From Nocardioides sp. (GTDB taxonomy: Bacteria > Actinomycetota > Actinomycetes > Propionibacteriales > Nocardioidaceae), in NCBI GenBank assembly GCA_025965295.1, contig JAOPXF010000482.1, forward strand, positions 1 through 11,921: a DNA stretch of 11,921 nucleotides, read 5' to 3'. Positions 6,625 through 11,921 of the stretch are shown piece after piece. The notes below the pieces were generated by a model that saw only the letters and a program-made list of their open reading frames with translations, was not told the origin of the DNA and did not search any database. Every line of letters begins with the position of its first letter. The first letter of the stretch is position 1. The position numbers were made by a program, and so were the translations under genes.

Positions 6625-6785
6625 TCCGAAGGCTCCGACAGCCGGAAGACCCAGGAGGGAATCTGTGGAATCTCGATCTCAGTCGCGGTTGCGGCGCCAG
6701 GTCGACGCATCGAGCGCGGTGCCGGCGCCTCGCAAGCAGTTGCCCGCTCGGGACGGCCGCGAAATCCGGGCGTCGTCGTACGGCT

Positions 6786-6815
6786 CGCCCATGGGGTTCA
6801 CCGCCAACGCGATCG
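6786..6815 (+). repeat. Left copy of a 30-bp imperfect direct repeat; fossil of the oxidoreductase gene start
   Basis: This 30-bp segment matches 11296-11325 in 28 of 30 positions (differences at 6794 and 6806). Extended to 6774 the match is 36 of 42. The right copy is the start codon and first codons of the FAD-oxidoreductase gene; here the same frame reads ATG then GFTANAIA, against RFTADAIV in the intact gene, and then diverges completely. It therefore looks like a severed gene start left at the far side of an insertion. It supplies the last codons and stop of the permease gene that ends at 6798. Confidence 0.75.
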
Positions 6816-7640
6816 CTCTTCGGTCTCTGCGACCGCCTGGGGGGAAGATGCTCGGTGAGACAGACCCTGACTGCTTGATCGGACAACAGCCGCGACGACG
6901 AGGACCAGCGACCACCCGACCAGGGAGATGGCGACAGCCAATGTCGGAGCATCGACTTGAGCCGATGGAGCGGAGATGGGGTCCAGCAACCACCAAGGTC
7001 CGGCCAGGGGATGGACCACGAGTATGGGCCGAAGGTCCCGCTCGTTCACCGCAGACAGCAGCGCAACCCAGCTAGTCAGCAGCAGGACGATCGCGAGCAG
7101 CGCCCGAACGCCCGAACGGAACGCCAAGCACGCCAGCCAGCACGCGACGGTGGCTACACCGGCAACGACGAGCATGCGGCCACCGGAGATGAGTGGGTCC
7201 CATTTCGGTTCGCCGACCAGCGACGAGGCCCCGGTGACTCGGCGAAATGCCCAGTCCGCAGTGCCTCCGAAGGCACCTAGGAAGGCGGTGGCCAAAGCAG
7301 CCGCCATGCACCCGAGGATGCCAACCGCGAGTTGCGCGATCGACGTGATCCTTCTTGGGGTGCCGCAGAGGTATCGGACATCACCCATGGCTTCATCGAA
7401 GGTCTCTCTCGAACCGAGAAATACCAATAGCGGGCCGACCACGCACGCCAGGACACTGCCGTCGCTGAAGGCATACAGCGCGGCATTCCAGCCAAGCGAC
7501 ACGTCGTTACCGTCAACGACCGTGGGTCGCAGAGTTGAGAACAGCGCGACAGCAAAGCTGAGCAACATCAGCGCGATGGTCGATGGATGTGTGACGCGGA
7601 CATGGAACTCGCCACGAACGACATCTGTGAGTTGCCGCAT
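6798..7640 (-). CDS. ABC transporter membrane protein (second permease of the cassette)
   Basis: The 280-aa product has hydrophobic segments at about residues 20-37, 62-77, 98-124, 153-175, 178-196 and 232-253, six helices, the usual count for an ABC-2-type permease half. The N-terminus RQLTDVVRGEFHVRVTHPST is amphipathic and typical of these permeases. A loop at 79-98 (ETFDEAMGDVRYLCGTPRRI) would be the cytoplasmic coupling region. The ATG at 7640 is 4 nt after the stop of the first permease; a GTG one codon upstream is an alternative. The last codons and stop lie inside the left direct repeat, so the C-terminus (ERSRWR) was probably acquired at the insertion junction. It should pair with the 387-aa permease and the ATPase. 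Substrate is unknown. Confidence 0.78.
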   Translation of the reverse strand: MRQLTDVVRGEFHVRVTHPSTIALMLLSFAVALFSTLRPTVVDGNDVSLGWNAALYAFSDGSVLACVVGPLLVFLGSRETFDEAMGDVRYLCGTPRRITSIAQLAVGILGCMAAALATAFLGAFGGTADWAFRRVTGASSLVGEPKWDPLISGGRMLVVAGVATVACWLACLAFRSGVRALLAIVLLLTSWVALLSAVNERDLRPILVVHPLAGPWWLLDPISAPSAQVDAPTLAVAISLVGWSLVLVVAAVVRSSSQGLSHRASSPQAVAETEERSRWR

Positions 7641-7644
7641 CACG

Positions 7645-8808
7645 TCATCCCACCGGTTCGATGTCGGATATCTGCCAACGGTCGTCCCGCCGGACCAGGG
7701 AGACACGAACCACACCCGCCGCGATGTAGGCGTCGACCTGAGCAAACCGCAGACCGTCGACCTGAGCGAGCTCGAATCGGGGTCCGTAGGAAGGTGCGCG
7801 AAGTAGCCGGGGCAGACGCCGGACAAACCGGTCACCGCGTTCGCGAACGACGTAGCTCGTCGCGGCCTCCTCGTCCCCGTTGGCGAGGGCGCTGAAGAAG
7901 TCCCCCACGACCTGTTCGGGCGCGGTGCCGTCGAGTCGCTGCAACATCAGACTTGGACGAAGATCCATCGGCGCCGATCGCGCCACCGCTGGCAGCACGG
8001 CGCTCGCCACCACGAGCAGGACGACTCCGGTGAGGCACAGGCCTAGCGTCGGCCGCGGTGACGACACCGATCGCTTGCTCACGCGTCGCGGGCGGACCCT
8101 GGTGCGCTCGTGCCTCCCGCTGATCAGTCGGTCTGCGGCCACCACACACCACACGGCAATCGACAAGGCGGCGAACGTTGCGTTGAGCCGGGTGTAGTTC
8201 CCTCCGACCTCTGACACGACCATGGCCGCCGTTCCCGGCCACAGCACCTTCCACGCGACGCTCGCCGGAAGGCTCGCGGAGTAGAACGCGACCACCTGCA
8301 GGAGCAGGACCACGGACGCGAGGAGCAGTGCGAGCACGGTGGCCCGTCCGGCGAGCAACGCCGTACTCACCGCCACCGTCGCTACCAACGTCAAGGCGAG
8401 ATGAACGAGCGCACGGTCCCAGGCGACGTCGGCCACGGTGTCCTGCGACGGCGCGTTCGCGAGTTGGAGCAGGAGTACCGGTAGTGCGGCCAACGCTGCA
8501 GCCGCGACTCCGGCGACCAGGACCGACGCGCCCGCGACGGCGGTGCGAACGCGCTGGCGCGGGATCGAGTCTCCGGCCAGGAACATCGCCTCCTCCGCGG
8601 CCGAGTCGGCAATCACACCCCACAGCAGCGCCATGACCAACGGCCCCAGCAACAACGTGGCGGTGCGGCCGACGGCGAGCGCCTGTGCGACCGCGCTGGA
8701 GAGCGTGGAGGCGCCGTCAAAACCGGACAGCAGACCGATGACGGCGAGGATCAGGATGTAAGCGCGGACGATGTTGAGGCGCCACGTCCAACGCAACGTC
8801 TCGGTCAT
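7645..8808 (-). CDS. ABC permease fused to a C-terminal NTF2-like extracytoplasmic domain
   Basis: The 387-aa product has helices at about 13-28, 50-66, 88-117 (long, perhaps two), 135-152, 156-176, 208-226 and 255-275, with a basic linker RHERTRVRPRRVSKRS (232-247) before the last. The odd part is residues 296-387: EQVVGDFFSALANGDEEAAT opens a compact alpha+beta domain ending VRVSLVRRDDRWQISDIEPV, the layout of NTF2-like/DUF4878-type domains usually found in secreted lipoproteins. The positive-inside rule places the 232-247 linker in the cytoplasm, hence the domain outside. Its ATG overlaps the ATPase stop by 4 nt (ATGA at 8808-8805). It probably forms a heterodimer with the 280-aa permease, with the extra domain contacting the anchored protein or the secreted protein. 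The NTF2-like call is by pattern only. Confidence 0.78.
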   Translation of the reverse strand: MTETLRWTWRLNIVRAYILILAVIGLLSGFDGASTLSSAVAQALAVGRTATLLLGPLVMALLWGVIADSAAEEAMFLAGDSIPRQRVRTAVAGASVLVAGVAAAALAALPVLLLQLANAPSQDTVADVAWDRALVHLALTLVATVAVSTALLAGRATVLALLLASVVLLLQVVAFYSASLPASVAWKVLWPGTAAMVVSEVGGNYTRLNATFAALSIAVWCVVAADRLISGRHERTRVRPRRVSKRSVSSPRPTLGLCLTGVVLLVVASAVLPAVARSAPMDLRPSLMLQRLDGTAPEQVVGDFFSALANGDEEAATSYVVRERGDRFVRRLPRLLRAPSYGPRFELAQVDGLRFAQVDAYIAAGVVRVSLVRRDDRWQISDIEPVG

Positions 8809-9530
8809 CGGTCGTCCGGGCCAGCGATCTTGCTGAGGTAGAGGTCTTCCAGGCCACTGAAGTGTTCGATGTCTCGGACCCTGCCGTGGGCGACCGCCGA
8901 TCCCCGATCGATCATCAGGTAGTCGTCCGCCACCTGCTGCACCTCGTGCAGGAGGTGGCTGGACAGCAGGACCGACTTGCCGTCGTCAACCAGTCTGCGA
9001 ATCAGCCCGCGCAGCCAACGTATTCCGAGCGGGTCCAGTCCGTTTGTTGGCTCGTCGAGGACCAACAGGTCCGGATCAGCCAGGAGGACGCGAGCCAGGC
9101 CGAGACGCTGGCGCATCCCTTGACTGAAGGCGCGGACCGGGCGGCCCCCGACCTCGCCGAGCCCGACCTCATCGAGAACGGCGGGGATCTGGTCGTAGAC
9201 CTCGCGACGGCCGGCGAAGACGGCCCGGAGGTTCTCGGTGGCGTTCATCCATCGGAAGAACTGCGGCTCCTCGATCATCCCTGACGCCCGCGGTGACGGT
9301 ACGCCGGGGACGACGAGATCTGTGAAGAGCAGGACGCTGCCCTCCGTCGATCCGGTCAACCCCAGTACGACTCGCATGAGGGTCGACTTCCCCGCGCCGT
9401 TGGCGCCGATGAGGCCGAAGCAGGACCCAGATCGCACCGTCATGGACACCGGTCCGATGGTCTGTCCGTTGCTGTAGACCTTGGTGACCTCTTCCATCTG
9501 GAGAGCGACAGGGTTCGCGTCTCCGGTCAC
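8805..9530 (-). CDS. ABC transporter ATP-binding protein
   Basis: The 241-aa product is a complete nucleotide-binding domain: Walker A GANGAGKST (42-50), Q-loop region EEPQFFRWMNATEN (87-100), signature FSQGMRQRLGLA (135-146), Walker B LLVLDEP (155-161), D-loop NGLDPLG and switch His192 in LLSSHLLHE. It belongs to the drug/antibiotic-type exporter ATPases that act with separate permeases. It starts with GTG at 9530, overlapping the upstream stop by 4 nt (GTGA), and overlaps the next permease by 4 nt, so the three are translationally linked. Hydrolysis drives the two permeases encoded downstream. The short C-terminus after residue 220 is normal for this group. Confidence 0.96.
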   Translation of the reverse strand: MTGDANPVALQMEEVTKVYSNGQTIGPVSMTVRSGSCFGLIGANGAGKSTLMRVVLGLTGSTEGSVLLFTDLVVPGVPSPRASGMIEEPQFFRWMNATENLRAVFAGRREVYDQIPAVLDEVGLGEVGGRPVRAFSQGMRQRLGLARVLLADPDLLVLDEPTNGLDPLGIRWLRGLIRRLVDDGKSVLLSSHLLHEVQQVADDYLMIDRGSAVAHGRVRDIEHFSGLEDLYLSKIAGPDDR

Positions 9531-10606
9531 TGCCCGCCCCAGCTCACGGTGCCCTGTGGGTCGAGCGTCACCAGTTCACCCCGCTCGTCAAACGCCGCGA
9601 CGGCGACCTCAGGCATGGTTCGCATCTTCCCCTCGTCGTGGAGGACAGCTTTGTGATCGCCAAAAAGCACGTAGCGGTCGCTGCCGGCGTCGGCGGCTAT
9701 ACGAATCTCCTGATCCGCGAAGCGTTGACGCGACAACTGGCTCCCGTCGAGCGCGAACACGGTGATCACCGTGGTTGCGCCACCCGGGGAATCTGAATAA
9801 CTTGCCACGATCAGGTGACGGCTGGTGAAGGCGCAGTTGCTGATACGGACATCGGTTTGGAGTCGTGCTGGCGACTGTGTTCTGGATTGGATACCCGTGT
9901 CGTCGTTCACCCAGAAGCGTCCCGATTCCGAGGTGCAGCCATAACCCGACGACCACTGGCGACGCGGGCCCACCGGCTTCCAAACGCCATTTCGCAACGC
10001 CCAAGGCTGTTGTTCCACGACTTTACCTCCTGAAACGATGGCCATCGCCGCGTCGTGGCTGCTGGTCTCGAACCAGTCCACGATGACCCCCGAAGCCGAA
10101 GCATCGTCAACTTGACCGTCCTTGCCGCTGACAAGCCAGCGGGCGGCACCTTCCTCGTCGGACTCCAGACGCACGGCTGAGCCCGTAGCCACTGCGACGA
10201 CGCTTGACTTGCCGCCCGACTCCGCGGTCATCTCCGCCGGCAGTTCGGCGCCGCCGAGGAGCAGGGGTGCCGGATCGGGCGCGATCGGGGAGTTGACACC
10301 GTTGGCGTCGGAACTGACGACAGCCGCAGGGCAGGTGGGCGCGCACACCGCATGCATGGGGCTGAACTCGTCGGTTGCCAGCGTCCAGGCCGTTCGCCCT
10401 TGGCGATCGACACCGCTCATGCCGGTCGCCGTGGCCACGATCGCGCCCGAGTGATCTACGTAGAACAGGACGGGATCACTGTCGGTGACGGACTCACTCT
10501 CCACCCCCGTGGATGTCACGTCGCCCTCTGGCCACCAGAGCCAACCCGAGAAGACCGCTGCGGCGGCGATGAGAATCGCCGCCGCAGCAAGGAGCCGTCG
10601 ACGCAT
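9527..10606 (-). CDS. Membrane-anchored extracytoplasmic protein, possible beta-propeller, of the ABC cassette
   Basis: The 359-aa product begins with MRRRLLAAAAILIAAAAVFS, an uncleaved signal anchor (Arg-rich tip, helix to about residue 24), followed by an acidic Ser/Thr linker and a beta-rich exterior domain. Repeated short motifs such as VLFYVDHSGAIVATA, SVVAVATGSAVRL, HLIVASYSD, ITVFALDGSQLSRQ and ELVTLDPQGTVSWGG suggest blades of a propeller. CAPTC (88-92) plus Cys224 and Cys258 could form disulfides. The ATG at 10606 shares one base with the stop of the secreted-protein gene (TGATG) and was preferred to an upstream in-frame ATG at 10783 that would bury the signal anchor. Its position between the secreted protein and the transporter suggests it binds or receives that protein outside the membrane. 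This is inference. Confidence 0.75.
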   Translation of the reverse strand: MRRRLLAAAAILIAAAAVFSGWLWWPEGDVTSTGVESESVTDSDPVLFYVDHSGAIVATATGMSGVDRQGRTAWTLATDEFSPMHAVCAPTCPAAVVSSDANGVNSPIAPDPAPLLLGGAELPAEMTAESGGKSSVVAVATGSAVRLESDEEGAARWLVSGKDGQVDDASASGVIVDWFETSSHDAAMAIVSGGKVVEQQPWALRNGVWKPVGPRRQWSSGYGCTSESGRFWVNDDTGIQSRTQSPARLQTDVRISNCAFTSRHLIVASYSDSPGGATTVITVFALDGSQLSRQRFADQEIRIAADAGSDRYVLFGDHKAVLHDEGKMRTMPEVAVAAFDERGELVTLDPQGTVSWGGQ

Positions 10607-11054
10607 CACGCAGAGATCTGTGCCGTGCAACTGGGGTCGCTGCCGGCGGTGTCGAAGTACACCTTCATCTTCACATATTCCGTTGGAGCCTGTTGAGTGC
10701 GAAGAGCCGCGCCCGACGCCGTGGTGATCGCCTTGGTGTATTTCTCGCCGTCGTCGTAACTGTCGGCCGACTGCCAGGACCACACCTGGTTAGTGCTGTT
10801 CTGCCACACACTGGAATCGAAGTTGCTCTTTCCACCCGTGTCCTGGCCACTGATCTTGCCGTAGAGCGAGCCCCAAATGTGCTGGGTGCCATTCGCCGAC
10901 AACGAGTAGGTCACCGACATGTTCAGGGTATGGTCGCCGTCGGCCGTGCTGCACGTCCGGCCTTCTCGGTCGCGCTCGCCGGAGACGCGAACGGAACGGC
11001 CACAGCGGCAGCTGTCAGGCATGTGGCCGCGACCGCATTGATCAATTTTGACAT
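10606..11054 (-). pseudogene. Small secreted protein, split by a frameshift after its signal peptide
   Basis: An ATG at 11054 with a strong site (GGGAAGAGGA at 11067-11058) opens a textbook signal peptide: MSKLINAVAATCLTAAAVAV, then PFASPASA with likely cleavage after residue 28. That frame stops at 10923 after 43 codons. The rest of the protein lies in the -1 frame, from about GRTCSTADGDHTLNMSVTYS to the stop at 10606, and is beta-rich with two Cys (near its start and in PSCTAQISA at the end), as for a disulfide-closed secreted domain. The span 11054-10606 is 449 nt, one short of a multiple of three; one lost base near 10953-10960 would restore a 149-aa protein. The alternative is two genes: a 43-aa peptide and a 104-aa protein from an ATG at 10920. 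Sequencing error, decay or phase variation cannot be told apart here. Confidence 0.65.
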
Positions 11055-11057
11055 GTT

Positions 11058-11067
11058 TCCTCTTCCC
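11058..11067 (-). promoter_or_regulatory. Strong ribosome-binding site fixing the start of the secreted-protein gene
   Basis: GGGAAGAGGA lies 3 nt before the ATG at 11054 on the minus strand (its GGAAG core about 7 nt away). It is one of the strongest sites in the window and supports translation of the signal peptide despite the later frameshift. A TAATCT at 11105-11100 is a possible -10 for the cassette, without a clear -35. Confidence 0.6.
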
Positions 11068-11230
11068 GAAATGCCTCTCCCCCGTGGAGAGTGTTGCGAG
11101 ATTAACCTCGGGTGCCGTGCCACGCGCCGAAGGGCTTGCACCAAGAAGTTGCAATGCACGAATACGCACCTCAGGCGACGAAGAGCCGATCGCTCGGCGT
11201 GGTAGGGCATGAGTATGCGGGCCGTTCGCC

Positions 11231-11256
11231 ATGGACGCGCCAGGGGGCGCGTCGAT
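11231..11256. other. Perfect GC-rich stem-loop between divergent genes
   Basis: GACGCGCC (11234-11241) and GGCGCGTC (11246-11253) are exact inverted repeats around an AGGG loop. The stem extends to 11 pairs with one mismatch (11231-11256). No T-run follows on either strand, so a classical terminator is unlikely. It lies about 45 bp before the oxidoreductase start, where a regulator site or the end of the inserted segment is conceivable. Confidence 0.6.
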
Positions 11257-11288
11257 CGTCGATGTGACTACTGCAGGTCAAGGCGCCG

Positions 11289-11294
11289 TACCGT
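11289..11294 (+). promoter_or_regulatory. Possible -10 element of a leaderless promoter for the oxidoreductase gene
   Basis: TACCGT (TANNNT type) is followed by exactly 6 nt and the ATG at 11301, with no ribosome-binding site. In the fossil copy near 6779 the matching hexamer reads TACGGC and has lost its final T. Confidence 0.4.
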
Positions 11295-11295
11295 G

Positions 11296-11325
11296 CGCCC
11301 ATGAGGTTCACCGCCGACGCGATCG
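11296..11325 (+). repeat. Right copy of the 30-bp imperfect direct repeat
   Basis: This segment covers the last 5 bp before the oxidoreductase ATG and its first eight codons. It matches 6786-6815 in 28 of 30 positions in the same orientation. Because it is part of an intact gene, this is probably the functional copy and the left one the remnant. Confidence 0.75.
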
Positions 11326-11921
11326 TGATCGGGGCCGGCGTGATCGGCTCGTCGATCGCGCTGGAGCTGACTCGCGCGGGGCGCGACGTCGTCGTGGTCG
11401 ACAAGGCCGGCGGGATCGGGCACGGGTCGACCAGCGCGTCGAGCGCGATCATCCGCTTCAACTACTCGACGTGGTCGGGAGTGGCGTTGGCCTGGGAGTC
11501 GCTGCACTGCTGGACGAGCTGGGCGGAGCACCTCGGGTACGACGACCCCGCTGGCCTAGCGCGCTTCGAACGGACCGGGATGCTGGTCCTCAACGGCGGC
11601 CCGGACCCCTCGGCCCGCAGCACCGCTCTCTTCGACCGGGCCGGGATCCCGTGGGAGGCCTGGGACGCCGGTGAGATCGCCCGGCGCCTCCCGCACCTCG
11701 ACCCCGGCAGCTACGGGCCGCCCAAGCCGGTCGACTCCCCGGCGTTCTTCGACGACGCGACCGGCACCGTCACCGGCCTCTTCACCCCCGACGCCGGCTT
11801 CGTCAACGACCCGCAGCTCGCCGCCCACAACCTCGGTACGGCGGCGCAGGCGCTGGGCGCGCGGTTCCTGCTGCACCGGCTGGTGACCGCGATCTCGTCC
11901 GGGGCCGGCCCCTTGTGGACG
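11301..11921 (+). CDS. FAD-dependent oxidoreductase (DAO family), N-terminal part (cut by window edge)
   Basis: The 207 codons in the window start RFTADAIVIGAGVIGSSIAL: a Rossmann beta-strand with the dinucleotide motif GAGVIG (11-16), then LTRAGRDVVVVDK ending in the acidic residue that binds the FAD ribose. GHGSTSASSAIIRFNYS (41-57) is the Ser/Thr-rich second FAD contact of the D-amino-acid-oxidase (DAO/GlpO/sarcosine oxidase-like) superfamily. The piece ends before the substrate domain, so the substrate cannot be named; a glycine/sarcosine-type amine or amino acid is usual. The ATG at 11301 follows a TACCGT by 6 nt, suggesting a leaderless transcript. The gene is divergent from the ABC cassette, and its first codons form the right direct repeat. 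Confidence 0.92.
   Translation, partial: MRFTADAIVIGAGVIGSSIALELTRAGRDVVVVDKAGGIGHGSTSASSAIIRFNYSTWSGVALAWESLHCWTSWAEHLGYDDPAGLARFERTGMLVLNGGPDPSARSTALFDRAGIPWEAWDAGEIARRLPHLDPGSYGPPKPVDSPAFFDDATGTVTGLFTPDAGFVNDPQLAAHNLGTAAQALGARFLLHRLVTAISSGAGPLWT

Larger units (their letters stand above)
11055..11300. other. Divergent intergenic region between the secreted-protein and oxidoreductase genes
   Basis: The 246-bp gap is the longest without a gene. It is AT-richer near the secreted-protein start. It holds a TTGCA-N9-TGCAA inverted repeat (11136-11154) that could be an operator of the cassette, a strong stem-loop at 11231-11256 and a possible -10 for the oxidoreductase gene. No small ORF with a convincing ribosome-binding site was seen. 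Confidence 0.6.
6786..11325. mobile_element. Candidate inserted cassette between direct repeats (no integrase seen)
   Basis: The interval is bounded by the 30-bp direct repeats at 6786-6815 and 11296-11325 and holds five co-directional genes: secreted protein, anchored protein, ABC ATPase and two permeases. Its composition differs from the flanks: a sample line at 10801-10860 has 34 G/C of 60, against 45 of 60 at 5941-6000. Removing one repeat plus the interior would place the HNH gene divergently next to the oxidoreductase gene with about 180 bp between. No recombinase or transposase gene and no terminal inverted repeat was found, so the mechanism is open: site-specific integration with loss of the enzyme, or recombination at a short duplicated site. 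Confidence 0.4.

Noticed and set aside
5310..6878. Long plus-strand open frame opposite the HNH gene (522 codons)
   Set aside because: Composition is His/Arg/Gly-rich without domains, and the opposite strand encodes a complete HNH protein; this is a GC-rich shadow frame.
8805..9530. Degenerate ABC signature (FSQGM instead of LSGGQ) as a sign of inactivity
   Set aside because: SxGMxQR is the normal form in drug/antibiotic-type exporter ATPases; Walker A, Walker B and switch His are intact.
10606..11054. Lactococcin 972-family bacteriocin
   Set aside because: Layout with an ABC transporter is similar, but the Gly-Thr-Trp and Tyr/His-rich motifs of that family are absent.

Overview
The window comes from the chromosome of a high-GC actinobacterium, most likely a Nocardioides-like member of the Propionibacteriales. 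This rests on the base composition, a DUF222-HNH ('13E12') nuclease gene, an actinobacterial LexA box, an EspC-like type VII secretion (T7SS) protein and several genes that look leaderless. Genus-level placement is inference.

Left part, minus strand, 3528 down to 1: a tightly packed run of five genes. These are a 103-aa EspC-like T7SS partner, a 410-aa WXG-type protein with a glycine-zipper C-terminus, a four-helix membrane protein with a PH-like domain, a membrane protein with a Pro/Ser/Thr-rich tail, and a FUSC-family membrane protein cut by the window edge. The first three have a 1-nt gap and then a 1-nt overlap, so they are probably translated together. I read them as a candidate secreted effector/partner/immunity set. 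The last gene is preceded by three exact 15-bp repeats, each carrying a ribosome-binding-like motif.

Middle, 3606 to 6611: an unrecognised 394-aa soluble protein (minus), a TfoX N-terminal-domain protein (plus), and the DUF222-HNH nuclease (minus), whose start codon lies inside a perfect LexA box.

Right part, 6786 to 11325: a visibly lower-GC cassette bounded by a 30-bp imperfect direct repeat (28/30). One repeat copy is the start of the flanking FAD-oxidoreductase gene; the other looks like a fossil of that start. Inside, all on the minus strand, are a small secreted Cys-containing protein with a frameshift just after its signal peptide, a membrane-anchored periplasm-facing protein, an ABC ATPase, and two permeases. 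One permease is fused to an NTF2-like extracytoplasmic domain. All start/stop junctions overlap by 1 to 4 nt except the last, which has a 4-nt gap. The layout suggests export of, or immunity to, the small secreted protein, delivered as an inserted unit between the HNH gene and the oxidoreductase gene, which runs off the right edge.

No tRNA, rRNA, CRISPR array, transposase or integrase was seen. No gene-free stretch exceeds 300 bases; the longest are 11055-11300 and 6612-6797.
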